Shown: positions 38,720 to 50,616, counted from the stretch's first letter. The stretch is DNA of 64,000 bases from Carettochelys insculpta (GCF_033958435.1 NC_134145.1:40575501-40639500), one strand, 5' to 3'. The notes: generated from the sequence alone by a model not told the origin. Program-made: numbers and translations.

Positions 38720-40805
38720 TATGGGTATTACTGGAAATATATCATATACTTTGCAGTCCCCACTAGCCACTTCAGTAATTTCCACCATTTGATTTATGTA
38801 TATTCTATGTGTGTTCCCTCTGCATTTGATCTTTAGGTATCTTAAAGAAGGATCATATGAGCAGGGAATGCACATGATTCCATATACCACTTATGTTATT
38901 AACAGAAAGCTTAACATAGGCTTGTGTGGTCTATTAAAGACATACTCTGGGCCTCTGACCTGAGATAAATTTAATACCAACATTTTTATTTAATGGTAGT
39001 GCAGATGTTACTTATTAAATTCTCAGAAATAACTTATTTTAAAACAAAACACATGGCTATTTGTGTGTAATAGGAACTTGAGGCGAAGAAAAAAAAGTTA
39101 TTTTCATTTGCTGCCTGCCAGTTTCTCTTTGAAGTAGATGCCGTAAGACAATTTTTGTTTTAACTTCCATATCCTCAAGAAGAAAGAATAGATGGATACT
39201 GCTTTTAAATCAGGAATGGAAAAGACAGATACAGTTGATGGAAAACCTGCCCTGAGTGTTTTGGTCTTTGAGGCTCCTTTTTTTAAGCTGGAGAACATTT
39301 TTTCCACCATTCCAACTGAAGCAAACAAGCTTTGTAAAAGAAATCTCTGCATAATGGTTGATGCGTGAAATTCTTCTAAATCAAGAACCTGGTTTATAGA
39401 ACAGTGGTGTAATTATTCTTCACGTCACTTGTTACAGAGCTGCAACTCATTACAGAGCTTTTTAACCAAATTTCTCAGCCTAGTCAGCATATCCTGGTAC
39501 TGCCCTAACCACACCTTCGTATTGTTGTAGAAAGACACCATGCAGCGTTGTTCTGCTGCTTTTCACTTCCGCCAGGGATCAGTGTTTGCATCAATGTTAG
39601 TAAATGTATCTTTTCAACCCAGGATTCAAAGCCATGAGACAGATGACAGAAATGTCTTTAGATCCCCAGTTCTTGTGAAATTTGTGCGCTTTACTTGCAA
39701 AATCATCATGTTTCTCCAATCTGACCTCCTGTATGTAACAGGCTATCATCATATCCAGAACTTGCACACTGAATTCAACAACCCAATAAAAGGAGTGAAA
39801 AACTCAAGTTAAGCTGACCAGAGGCAGTCAGGCACTCCTATTCAACATCACATATTACCATCAGTTAGACCCTGAGCACATAAGTAAGAAATATCAAGTT
39901 AAGCATGTACGTATGTGCGACAAAGAGAGAGACTGTGCAGGGCCACCTCATCCAGTGTTGCATCACCATACGTAGCCATCTCAGAGGAAGGAGACAAAAA
40001 CAGCACACACTGGAGGAGAAAGTCCTTTCCTGACCCCCTTCAGATGACTGGATGAAGCCCTGAAGCCTGACCTATAAGCCAGAAGAGCTGGTCCCTCTCA
40101 CCCATTATTTTGTCTTGCATGAACAATTGCCTTATTTCAGTGCCATGGAACATGATACCTGGGCTAAACCTACACCAGATCCACATCTTAACACTACCTC
40201 CTTGGCCCACTACCCTAAACTGAAAGGAATGACTTTTTAAAAAAATAGGCATTTGTGAGTTAGCTAGCTACAAGGATCTCAGGATTTTTCCCAATTTCAA
40301 TGTTGTGGTATTAGAACAGGTGTGCCAGGAACATTCCAGTTCTGGTAAAGCCCAATGAGGTTTAAGAACCCAAAGTTTATAAATTTGAATGCTGTAAACA
40401 TGTTAACCTAGGCTCTGTCATCTCAAAAATGAGAGGAAAATTTTTGAGATTTATTAGAGAGGTTAATCAAACCACAAACAGTGAGGCAAAAATACAGAAG
40501 AAAAGTTCAATTGTACAAGACACTTCATAGATTTGTCTTGAGGTAAATTTGAATTAAACAATTTATTGAATTAAAAAGCAAAATTCACTTTACAAGCAAG
40601 AAGAGTAGGACAGTAAATTGGCTGTAATTCAGATTTTAAAAAGGCAGGTACAAAATAACATATTTACCCCAGCTAATTTAGAACATGGATTGTTCCTGTG
40701 TGTTATATTCATGAGATGAACACCATGATTTGTATAAAAAACCCTCACCATGATATTTCAAGTCTGTAAGGAGTTATATGAATGGACTTGCACATTATAT
40801 TATAT
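38720..40805. other. Intron 2, nothing recognised
   Basis: AT-rich unique-looking DNA with short open frames only. No feature was seen. Confidence 0.55.
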
Positions 40806-40809
40806 GGTT

Positions 40810-41469
40810 TGTGGCAGACCCCTTGTCTGTCCCTTAGGGGGTCCTGCACTTCCAGGCAGTTCCTTGTGTGCCTCAGAGAGGCCCTTTTATTGCCCTGGGG
40901 CCCTTTTATTGCCCTAACCCTTTACTGAGCCATTTTCACCACAGGCCAGTCTTGAGTGAGGGCAGAGTATGATCTTCTCCACCTGCCCTGGTTTGGGTAC
41001 ACCTCTAGGTGAAGAGTAGGGGGAATCCAGTCCCACCCACTGCCCTGGACTCCAGCCCAGGGACCTTAGGAAGGAAGTGAGCAAGCAGGGCTTTCGCCCC
41101 TGCCCCACAGCAGCTCCCCTTCCCTGGGCCTCTGTACCCACCACTTCCCTCTGATACCTGGTGGCTGGCATCCCATGGCTTCACTCAGCCTGTCCAGCTC
41201 TGCCCTTCTTTCAGCCCTGAGCCTCCTTCTTTCTGTGCAACATTCTCCCTCCTGCTGCCTGGGGAAAGCCTTTTATAGGGAGCCTGGAAGCCTTAACTGG
41301 TGGCAGGTGCTTGACTGCAAGCAGCGGCTGGCTGACTCCTAAAGTCTATCTAGCCTGCAGGTCTGAACCCTCTGGGATCTTAGGAGGGCAACAAAAAGGC
41401 ATTCCACCAGCACCTAAATTGTTCACCCTCTATCAGGCATTTGCCAACTGCTGCTTTCGGTCTGCCACA
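40810..41469 (+). mobile_element. Solo LTR of an endogenous-retrovirus-type element
   Basis: This 660-bp unit begins TGTGGCAGACC and ends GGTCTGCCACA, a perfect 11-bp inverted terminal repeat with the TG..CA ends of LTRs. GGTT flanks it on both sides (40806-40809 and 41470-41473), a 4-bp target duplication. ccttttataggg at 41269-41280 could be the promoter TATA box, which sets the plus orientation. No internal gag, pol or env sequence is adjacent, so it is a recombination-derived solo LTR. The open frame on minus at 40914-41171 is a shadow. Confidence 0.82.
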
Positions 41470-41473
41470 GGTT

Positions 41474-42026
41474 GCATATTGGAAAACACGTATTGTCTCT
41501 CAAAATAATGTTAAATAATGTAACATTTGTATTAGAGTTTAATTGCAGGTTACATTAAGGATTTCCTGATTGCAGAAAGAAAGTGTGTTTCATGTAATGC
41601 AGCTTTTTTTAGCAAGTATAATCTACAAATGAAAAATCCATATAAGTTATTAAAATGGTCATTCATTTTCCTGAAAATGGGTGTTTTTCAGGTAAGAAGA
41701 TAATTGTACTACATGAATTCCATCCTTTTTAATTAAGCCCATGATCTACACATTTCTATAAATCATTCAGGAAATGCACTTTCAAGAACTAAAAGGAGGG
41801 AATATTGTTCTTATAGGGGCTTTTGTTAGTAATCTGAATTACTGAGTTATTTTACAATCTCTACTATCGCTTAGTTTATCTTTGAGCAAATTACTTTAGG
41901 CTACATTCTTTAACCATTCATTTTATATACAATCTAACGTTCATGTTTGAACTTGTTCTTAACTTTCTCTAATTCCTTTTAACATGAAATCCTTGTTTTC
42001 AGATGACAGATAACGTTTTAAAGCTA
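41474..42026. other. Intron 2, nothing recognised
   Basis: AT-rich sequence. No feature was seen. Confidence 0.55.
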
Positions 42027-42029
42027 TCA

Positions 42030-43182
42030 GGGTGTGTCTACCCGGGCACAGTATTTCGAAAAGACCAGCCCTCTTTTGAAAGAATGAAGGGAGTGTCTAC
42101 ACATGCCATGCGCTCTTTTGATTTGAAATTGAAGGAACGCAGCCCAGACGTCGAAAGCTGGACCCCGATCCTGTATGGGAAGAGCGCCACCCGTCAAAAA
42201 ACAACATAGAAAGAAGGCACGTATAGACGCTCCACGGCCCACTCTTTCAAAAGAGGAGTCCTCCATGATGGCTGTCCCCCCACCCTCCTCCAAGTTCAGG
42301 CACCCCCCGCCCCCCTCTCCCCGTTCTGGCCGCCTCCCCACCCTCCTCCAAGTTCAGGCCCCCCTGCCCCGCAACATGCAGGGGTATCCCCCCACCCACA
42401 TTCTAAAGAGTTGGACATTTATAACACAATTTTTATGGTTTATTGTTGATAAAGGTTTTTATTGTGCACCAATGCCTGTGTTCCATGTCCCGTAGGGGGG
42501 AGGCATGGGTGCAGTGGTGGTGGCAGTGCACGTGGTGGGGGGGTGGATGTATGGGGGGAAGGAGAAGGGTGGGCATCATGGGGGTTAACGCAGCCCTGGG
42601 TCAAGACTTACACAAAGGGCCTCCTGGATCCAGACACCGTCGCAATTTGCCTGGGGCTGGCAGCAGCAGCCTCAGCTGCCTACCACTTACCCTCCACACT
42701 GCGCACCCCCATCTCGAGGTGGGCAAGAAGGCACCACCACCACCCCTTGAGGCGCCCAAAGGCCTGCTTGACCACATGCCAGTACCCATGATGTCTGCAC
42801 CCAGTGTAAGGAGCAGGGTGTCATCGGCCATGGTGCTGCTGCACTGGGGTCCCGCATTGCTCCTGGCAGCTCAGCAGGCCTCGCCTAGTGCAGGGCGGGG
42901 GAACTCAAGGGGGCCCTTTAAGGCGGCAGCTGGCTGAGAGCCCTGGAAGGGCTTGGTGGCCATGTGACCCCATCCGCAGCATCTCTACCTCACTTCTTTC
43001 GAAAGAGTGCTCGTACACATGTGGACGCTCTCTTTTGAAATAATGGGACGGGGTCTTCAAAAGAGTGGGTCGGAACTGCGACCCGCCTTTGCCGTGTGGT
43101 CATGTTATTTTGAAAGCCAGTATATCGATTCCTGGCTTTCTATTTTACTCTTTTGATGATGGGCTCCTGTGTAGACACAGCC
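42030..43182 (-). mobile_element. Harbinger deletion derivative D, keeping a transposase C-terminal exon
   Basis: The left end gggtgtgtctacccgggc and right end tgtgtagacacagcc are inverted. TCA lies at 42027-42029 and 43183-43185. Subterminal gtctacacatg and gtatagacgctcc motifs resemble copies A and C. A tandem duplication of ccctcctccaagttcaggc occurs within 42290-42358. The coding remnant at 42690-42785 reads on minus. The conserved gccctttaaggcggcagct block (42913-42931) marks the transposase promoter side, consistent with a minus-oriented transposase. Confidence 0.82.
42685..42785 (-). pseudogene. Harbinger transposase C-terminal exon remnant, catalytic Glu replaced by Lys
   Basis: On minus this reads HVVKQAFGRLKGWWWCLLAH and then LEMGVRSVEGKW before a stop. 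Copy A has RQVVERTLGRLKGQWCCLFTH at the same place. The third catalytic residue of the DDE triad, the Glu of VVER, is Lys here. The preceding exons are deleted. Confidence 0.72.
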
Positions 43183-43183
43183 T

Positions 43184-43390
43184 CAGAGAGGTAGCCAAGT
43201 TAGTCTGTATCTTCAAAAAAGAAGAAGTTCCGTGGCACCTTATAGACTAACAGATATTTTGGAGCATAAGCTTTTGTGGGCCAAGACCTGCTTTGTCAGA
43301 AGCATTTAACAAAGTGGGTCTTTGCCCGTGAAAGCTTATGCTCCAAAATATCTGTTAGTCTATAAGGTGCCACAGGACTTCTTATTTTTC
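43184..43390 (+). mobile_element. SINE with large internal inverted repeat
   Basis: It begins cagagaggtagccaagttag directly at the end of Harbinger derivative D. tggcaccttatagactaaca plus gatattttggagcataagct is followed, after about 70 bp, by the reverse complement of the same 50 bp. The inner part has agtgggtctttgcccgtgaa. The layout equals the SINE at 38109-38349, but no clear target duplication was found. Confidence 0.8.
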
Positions 43391-44399
43391 AAACTAAACT
43401 CTGATTAAAATGCTTTAGCCATTCCTCAGCATGAAAAATAGTCTTTTCTTGTAGTTTCTGCTAAGAATTTTGACATTAGACAGAAACTTCAAAACTGGCT
43501 TGCTTTGCAGATCTCAACAAGTCTTCTTTGTTAAAAAAATTCAGATCTTTTTTTTCAGAAATATCAGAAGTTTTGAACATCTGACCACTTGAACTTTAAG
43601 TTGGTATTTTGTAAGTGTGGATCTGTTTTTTTTTCAAGATTTACTCAAAATCAGAATGGGTTTCCCATTTTGAGGTGCTCTCAAGCAGTACTGCTTTCAC
43701 ATCATCTAAACTGCAGCTACCAGATAGTTTAAACAACTCTAAATCTTTAGAGGTGTTAAATGGCATTAGCTGCTCAAAGGATTTGAACTTTTTTAAACTG
43801 TTTAAACTACCTAAAGATTTAGAAAGCTTAAGCAGATTAAATTGCTTTAAAGGTTAAAAGTTGTTTTATATCATTTAAGCCTGTCAGAGTCCTTTAGTGT
43901 TTCAAGTGGTTTATTCAACTTATGGGCTTTCAAGTAAAGATGCCAGAGGTAAGGACAATGGCATTCAGGGGACATAGTTAAGGGTGACTGAGTTCATCTC
44001 TCCAAGCCTTTGAATATGTTCCTCTTTTCTACCAAGTCCCTGCATTCTTGGTAAATTAAATGTACACCTCCTGCTCCCAAAAAACACAACAAAATGCTGG
44101 CATGAATTCAAAATGCAATTACCCTGAATGTATTTAGTATTTACTACTCTTGCTGTTCTTGTTAAACATTAGTTTTATAATATTGTCATTTATCAGTTTA
44201 AGCAATGAAACAAAAAATGTGCAACCTGGTCAAGTTAATGTCATGAGAGAGATGTTGCCAACTGAAATATCTGATTGCTTTGTTTCTCAAACCTATTTCT
44301 TGTATTAATGCTCGTTGTTTGTGTTTTCAAATACTTGTTATTTAAATTGAACTAATAATACTACCATATTCACACCAGCAAGTCAAAAAAGTATGGTTT
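43391..44399. other. Intron 2, TTTAAA-rich imperfect repeat at 43715-43870
   Basis: The phrase gtttaaac plus ctaaatctttaga recurs with variation within 43725-43825. This gives a plus frame rich in Leu, Lys and Ser that imitates a repeat protein. I regard it as low-complexity DNA. The rest is AT-rich without features. Confidence 0.45.
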
Positions 44400-44780
44400 A
44401 TATGCATGAACTATAGAGTGGCTAGAAAGTTGGCTAGATCATCAGTTCAAGGGGAAGTGATTGATGGCTTGATGTCTAGCTGGCAACAAGTATTAAGCGG
44501 AGTGCCCCAAGGGATGGTTTGGGAGCCTATTTTGTTCAACATATTTATTAATGATATGGATAACAGGATGGATTGCCTCCTCAGCAAGTTCATGGATGAC
44601 TATAGTATGGGAGAGAGGTAGACAACCTGGGCGGTAGGGAAAGGGTCCAGAGTGACCCAGACAAGTTGGAGTACTAAGCCAAAACAAATCTGATGAGATT
44701 CAACAAGGAGAAGTGCAGAGTCCTGCGCCTAGGATGGAAGGATCCCATGCATGGCTACGGATTGGGGATCAACTGGCAAA

Positions 44781-46995
44781 GGCTACATCTACATTATGAA
44801 ATAAAGTCAAATTTATTAAAGTTGTCTAGATTTTATAAAGTCAAAGTTGAGTGTCCGCACCTACTCACAAATTCAACTTAGTGCATCCCCACTAAATTGC
44901 CCAAGTTTGACTGTTGCAACAGTGAATTGTGGGCACATACCCCACACTTCTTTCAGCCCCATTGCATTCTGGGTTTTTTGCCAGTGCATTATGGGAAAAA
45001 AATTCCACACAAGTGGTTGTGGGTGTGTGATGTCATCTTCCCAGACTGCATTGTCCTCATTCCCTCCTGCTGTTGAAAACAAATGACCGTTTTTCAGCAG
45101 GCTCTTTCCCCAAAGAGAGAAATTGTTTGGGTCATCTGAATTATGGAAAGAGACAGCTTTTTTTTTTACAGAAAATCATCTTTACAGAAAGAGGCAACTT
45201 TTACAAAAGAGTTTTTTTTCAAAAGACTTCAAATTGACTTAAATACAAGTAAAGATAGAGAGAGACTGAAGGAGCCAGGTTTGAACAAGAGAGAAAGAGA
45301 GAGAGCGAGAGAGAGAGAGAAATTTGTGAGCCATCACCACACAGAAGTGAAGAATTGCATTTTTTCAGAAGTCTCTTCCCCCAGTGAAAATAGGACCATG
45401 CAACACCAAACAGGATCCACGCAACTCGAGAAAGAGTTCATATTATTCACAAGTAAAGAAGATACAATGAAAAAGTGGTAGTGTAGTGGTAGTGTGTCTG
45501 GCTGAAGGAGCCAGGTATGAAGTACAGAGAGCGAGAGCGAGAGACAGAGACAGAGAAATCTGTGAGTCATCACAGCAATGCAGTGAAGAACACCCTAGGG
45601 AGGCCATTGCACTGACATCTACAACATGAGCTGAGGAAACCAATAGCAGTAGTAAGTAACTCCAGATTCATTATGAATCCCGACGACTAAATAGAAGAGA
45701 AGGAGAGAATCCCAGAGGACTTTGGTGTCTAGTGGCTGCTGGAAGGAGCCATTACCCCATCAGAAGTAGTAGTGGCTCAAGAAGAGAAGAAAAAGGTAAG
45801 GAAGCATTAAAAGATAGAAAATTTGAGGAAAGAATGGATTCCCTTAACTCTTATGATAAAGAAGCCGTAACCCAAGCAGCTACCTGTGAGTGAGAAAGAA
45901 GGCAGAGAGAGAATCCACACGCTCCATTCCATCACAGGAAATCCTCCCCTGGGCCATACAATTTGGGAAGGGAGAGTACTCTGTATGTCCCCTAATCAGA
46001 TTCTGCTTCTGTCCCAGTGAGGATAAGCCCTCTCAAGCAGTGAAGCCCTCCACAGGACAGAACATGGTGCTGTCTGCAGGTGTGGTCCACACTATCCAGT
46101 TGCCATGTCATATGGTGGAGTAGGGGCTAGCCATACAGTGGGGGAGGGGGGCTGGCCTGCCAAATTCATGGTGCCTTGATGGGGGCAGCCCTGTAAAATT
46201 TGAAGTGGAGAAAACAAGGTTCTCACAGGGAAGAAGACTTCACCCTGCGCAGGGCAGGACGTACCATTGTCTGGAAGCATGTTGTGCACAGCCCAGCCAC
46301 CACATGGTGTGATGGGGCAGGGCCTAGCTTGCCAGCCACATGGTGCCTGGGGAGTGGGCTGCACCATGCAAATGTGAAACACAGAAAACAAGTTTCTCAG
46401 CCTCTCCTGCTACATCCTGTGCAGAGAAGAAGCCCTCTCCAGCACACAAACCCTGCACAGGACAAGGCACACCACTCACTCTGTCTGCAGGAATAGTCTG
46501 CACAGCCCAGCAGCCACGTGGGTATGTGTGGGAGCTTGATTTTCAGCCGGCACTGCTGAGCATCTCTGGTGTTTACTCAGCACAGATTTATCCACCCACA
46601 CAGAAATGAGATCCTGGCTCTCCTATTGGCCTCATGATGGTGCTCTTTTGCAACCCTGAGAAATCATGGCTATATGTAATCACCATGCTGATCAGAAAGA
46701 AAATGAATTCAAATTGCCAGGTTTTCCCACCTCCTGCACACGGGGAGAGCAGCGGAGGTGAAAGCAGTCAGAACGGACATATTCACGGCATTGTGGGATA
46801 CCTCTGGAGGATGATAAAATGAATGTAAAGTAAATTCCAGCTAGGCATTTCACCGCATCAGAGTGGTGGGGTGAGAAAGTCGAACTTAGCAGCCCATAAA
46901 ATCAATTTAAAGGCATTTGCAGTGAAGACAGTCACATTGTAAAACTGAGTTAAGTGCCTTAAAATCAACTTTATGCTGTAGTGTAGACATTAACC
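44781..46995. mobile_element. Large non-autonomous DNA element inside CR1
   Basis: The left end ggctacatctacattatg and the right end gtagtgtagacattaacc form imperfect inverted repeats, and agtcaaatttattaaagttg faces aaaatcaactttatgctg. The interior holds GA-rich simple sequence at 45285-45325, a direct duplication of ggctgaaggagccaggt (45265 and 45503 areas) and three diverged units around 46010, 46230 and 46425. No transposase was recognised. CR1 coding resumes at about 47000. Confidence 0.65.
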
Positions 46996-47477
46996 TTCAT
47001 GCCAGCTCTGCAAAAAAAGTGCTGTGGATTATAGTGGATGACAAGCTGCATATAAGTCAACAAGGTGCCCTTGTTGCCAAGAAGGTTAATGGCATATTGG
47101 GCTACATTACCACTGACAGCAGATCAAGGGAAGTGATTATTCCCCACTCTTTGGTACTGATGTGGCCACATCTGGAATACTGGATCCAGAACAGATATGG
47201 AAAAATTGGAGAAAGTTCTAGCAGAGGGCAACAAAAATGATTGGGTGTCTTGAGAACATGCTTTTTGAGGAGAAGCTGAGGGAACTGGGATTATTTAATC
47301 TGAATAAGAAAAGAGTGATGGGGCAATTTGATAGCAATCTTCAACAACCTAAAGGGGGTTCCAAAGAGCATGAGGTACTCTGTTCTCATTGGTGATATAT
47401 GAAAGAATAAGAAGCAATGGTTTGAAGCTGCAGTCAGGGAGGTCTAGGCTGGATATTAGGAAAAACTACTTTACTAG

Positions 47478-47729
47478 TGGTACATCTACATTAGGAACTA
47501 ACTTCAAAATTAACTTCAAAGTAGCCACCAGAGAGTCTACACATTTTCCCTTACTTCAAAGTTAACTTTGAAAGCCTTTACTGCACTCCCAGGAATGGAG
47601 TTATGTCCTACTTAGAAGTTTAACTTTGTAGTAGGGTGTGTGTAGACACTCAACTTCGAAGTTGCTTACTTCGAAGTTGTACTTCAAAGTAAGCCACTTT
47701 GAAGTTATTTTTGTAGTGTTGACACAGCC
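47478..47729. mobile_element. MITE inside CR1 with TAG duplication
   Basis: The left end tggtacatctacattagg and the right end tagtgttgacacagcc are roughly inverted. TAG lies at 47475-47477 and 47730-47732. The interior repeats cttcaaagttaac and cttcgaagttg. Removing it plus one TAG restores the continuity of the CR1 alignment. Confidence 0.8.
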
Positions 47730-47920
47730 TAGGAGGGTGGTTAAGCATGTGCCAGCATTGCCTAGGCAAGTGATGGAATCACCATCATTAGAAGTTTATA
47801 AAGGCAGGTTAGACAGAACCCTGGTTGAAATGATTTAACTGGGATTGATCCTGCTTGGAGTGGGGGACTGGCTTACATGACATCCTGATGCCTTTCTATC
47901 CCACATCTTCTATGATCTAA

Positions 47921-49093
47921 AAGAATAAGTATTATAGACATTGGTGATGTTTGCTTTCATAGCCTATTGTATTCCTTCCTCTGTCTGGAAAAAGAATCCC
48001 CACCAGTATATTACTGTTACAGGAATGCTTAGGATTACATGTATTGTACTGTTTGCAATGATGGCACTTTCTGTTTTTTATGTTCATCATATTTTTAATT
48101 TTTTTAGGAAAAGATGGTTAGAGTATAATTAGAATCTGTGAAGACCTGGGGCTTCATCTGGGATCTTACACTTTATGGATTTAATCCATTGAAGTCAATA
48201 GAAAACTTTGTATTGAATTCAGTGGGTTTTGGATCACATCTTCTAAAGAAAAGTTAGTTTAGAAAGGAAATGACACTATGCATCATCCTTTCTAATGTTA
48301 GGTTGAATAGATGGCAGCAAAAGGAGAGAAAGAAGGAAAGATGGGAATAAACAAAGGACAAACATAACTTGAATGGACCTGAACACCTGCCTTGTCTGAA
48401 CCATTAATCTGAAAGATATGTTGAAAATGCTTAAAGCAGGTGGCACTAATTCATCTAGTCTAGGCATGTGCTTTTCAATCAGATAAGACTCTATGGAAAA
48501 AAAATAAACTGTGGAAGCTTTGTGAGGAAGGTCACTAAAATGAGTAGCATTGTTTGCTTCAGTTCAGTGTGTTTGGTGCATCCTATATATGATACGATAC
48601 ACCCATGTATTTAGGTTTGCCCAGAAAATGTGAACGATAAGCAAATTGGTTTCGGGGGTGGCAGGCAGGGAGGGAGCCCAGTAACAACATAACCAAATTA
48701 AGAATGTGAATCTAGCATTTCTTATGTGTGACAAAGTATCATGCTTCAATGCTTAGCTGAAGTAGTTATCAAATATTTTGATTGCTTTTAGATTTCTTAG
48801 CAAATTTCATTTAAACAGCATATATTAGATAAGTTTGAACAATGGGAACAATAAAATTATTAGTTAAAGCATCATCTGTTGTTCTCTACTCATTCCTTGA
48901 AAACACAGAAAAATGAGGCAATAAGACCATACAAGAATGTAATAACTTGTATAATATTAATTGTATGATATCTTTCATCCTGTTTGTTCAAATCACTGTA
49001 TAAAGATTACGCAATGAAGCCACTAAACCCTTCTGTGAGGCTGTCAAATATTATTATACTGTTTTACAAATAGGTCATGAGGCACAAAGACAT
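47921..49093. other. Intron 2, nothing recognised
   Basis: AT-rich. ccattgaagtcaatag near 48188 resembles the relic phrase also seen at 53800-53840. No gene was seen. Confidence 0.5.
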
Positions 49094-49600
49094 TAAGGCT
49101 GTGTCTACATTATCACCTTCCTTCCAAGGAAGTGATAAGCCTTAGTGATAAGGCTGTTCAGACTTTACTAATGAAGTGCTGCAGTGCATAGGCAGCACTT
49201 CATTAAGCAAATTCCCCCCCACGGCACCTCCAAAGTTTTAAACTTTGAAGTATCAGCACGCGTCTGGCCGCGCACCCGCCAGTACACTGAAGTGCCGGGG
49301 GCATCTTTGAAGTCCCCTTACTCCTCCTAGGCTATGTCTACACGTGTATGCTACATCAAAATAGCTTATTTCGATGTAGCGACATCGAAATAAGCTATTT
49401 CGATGAATAACGTCTACACGTCCTCCAGGGCTGGTGCCGTCGACGTTCAACGTCGACGTTGGGCAGCACCACATCGAAGTAGGTGCTGCAGGGGAGCGTC
49501 TACACGCCAAAGTAGCACACATCAAAATAAGGATGCCAGGAACAGCTGCAGACAGGGTCACAGGGCGGACTAGCGCTTCTGGGGCAACAGCTAGCCGCTC

Positions 49601-49620
49601 CCTTAAAGGGCCCCTCCCAG
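49601..49620 (+). promoter_or_regulatory. Conserved CCTTAAAGGG block upstream of the transposase
   Basis: CCTTAAAGGGCCCCTCCCAG lies 67 bp before the transposase ATG of copy C. Near-identical blocks lie at 62350-62369 (the MITE), 6964-6983 (copy A, inverted), 29598-29620 (copy B) and 42909-42930 (D, inverted). Conservation between otherwise diverged copies suggests a promoter or leader element. The role is inference. Confidence 0.6.
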
Positions 49621-49686
49621 ACACACACAGCCTGCACAGCACGCAGTTTGCAGAGCCATAGGCACGCAAACCTCGGTGACGCAGTT

Positions 49687-50145
49687 ATGGACCCCCAGCA
49701 GCAGCAGCAGCAGCAGCAGCCAGAGGTCCACCCAGCTGCCCCTGCAGGAGCAGTGCTCGCCCTGCTCAATGCCATGCAGGAGGCAGCTGATCACATTCTA
49801 GCCACAGAAGAGGAGCTGCCCCCAGGGGAGAAGGAAGCAACCCCAGACCCTGCAGCCCCCCCGCACACCCCCATGAGCACCGACTGGTGGGAGCGGCTGG
49901 TGCTTGGCAAGTGGGACGACGACCACTGGCTCCAGAACTTTCGTATGAGCCGGCAGACATTCCTGGAGCTCTGCCAGTGGCTCACCCCCGCACTGAGGCA
50001 TCAGGACACCGCCATGAGGCATGCCCTCAGCATCGAGAAACGGGTCGGCATCGCTGTCTGGAAGCTGGCCACTCCAGACAGCTACCGATCCATGGGGCAG
50101 CAGTTTGGCGTCGGCAAGGCCACCGTCGGGGCTGTCCTCATGGAG
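49687..50145 (+). CDS. Harbinger transposase exon 1 (HARBI1-like), copy C
   Basis: PIF/Harbinger transposases are DDE nucleases that act in the nucleus together with a Myb-like partner. The ATG at 49687 follows the conserved CCTTAAAGGG block. The protein begins MDPQ and runs into eight or nine Gln from a CAG tract. Next come a low-complexity acidic/Pro linker, DDDHWLQNFRMSRQTFLELC, LSIEKRVGIAVWKLATPDSY and MGQQFGVGKATVGAVLME. The FGVGKATV part is a helix-turn-helix-like segment typical of these enzymes. The exon has 153 codons and a GAG/GTATGA donor. It is intact, with no stops. Confidence 0.88.
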
Positions 50146-50292
50146 GTATGAGGACCCACAGGGAGGGGGAGGCAGCCCTGGGGGTGGATGGGAACCCTGG
50201 CAAGGGAGAGGAGGGGAGCCCCGTTAGGGGAGGGCCAGACACACCCTGCACACCCCTCCTCATTGGTGCTCTCCCATGTCCTTCCCCTGCAG

Positions 50293-50616
50293 GTCGTCCA
50301 CACCATCAACACCCTGCTCCTCCACAGGCTCGTGCGGCTTGGGGACCCGGATGCCGCCATCGCGGGGTTTGCCACCCTGGGGTTCCCAAATTGCTTTGGG
50401 GCTCTGGATGGGACCCATATCCCCATCCGTACCCTGGAGCACAGTGGAGGATGCTTCTTGAACAGGAAGGGCTACCATTCAGTGGTCCTCCAGGCCTTGG
50501 TGGACAGCCGGGGCCGCTTCCTGGACATTTATGTTGGCTGGCCTGGCAGCACCCACGACGCCTGGGTATTCCGGAATTCGGGCCTCTACCACCATTTCAA
50601 CGAGGCCGCAGGGTGA
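50293..50616 (+). CDS. Harbinger transposase exon 2, copy C, C-terminally truncated
   Basis: After a 147-bp GT-AG intron (acceptor cccctgcag), the frame continues in phase: VVHTINTLLLHRLVRLGDPD, GFPNCFGALDGTHIPIRTLE (first catalytic Asp in ALDG), FLNRKGYHSVVLQALVDSRG, then IYVGWPGSTHDAWVFRNSGL and a stop at 50614. The spliced product is about 260 residues, against roughly 350 for HARBI1-type proteins. The missing part, still visible in copy A, contains the second Asp (LLGD) and the Glu (VVER), so this protein cannot be catalytic. AATAAA follows at 50724-50729. The stop falls within FNEAAG and the following sequence is unrelated, so a deletion junction is likely. Confidence 0.85.
   Translation, partial: VVHTINTLLLHRLVRLGDPDAAIAGFATLGFPNCFGALDGTHIPIRTLEHSGGCFLNRKGYHSVVLQALVDSRGRFLDIYVGWPGSTHDAWVFRNSGLYHHFNEAAG

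Larger units (their letters stand above)
44400..47920 (+). mobile_element. CR1 LINE interrupted by a 2.2-kb element and a MITE
   Basis: RT-region pieces appear in order. SGVPQGMVWEPILFNIFIND and DCLLSKFMDD lie at 44480-44600, and [20 protein letters not shown] lies at 44693. After the first insert, DDKLHISQQGALVAKKVNGI and SREVIIPHSLVLMWPHLEYW lie at 47035-47180. After the MITE at 47478-47729 the text RVVKH is replaced by VVKHVPALPRQVMESPSLEV. The end (tgggattgatcctgcttgg, ttctatgatctaaaag) is the CR1 tail. Many frameshifts are present. Confidence 0.85.

Noticed and set aside
43615..43857. Leu/Lys/Ser-patterned frame resembling leucine-rich repeats
   Set aside because: The pattern comes from a TTTAAA-rich imperfect DNA repeat, with no upstream exon or conserved LRR asparagine ladder.
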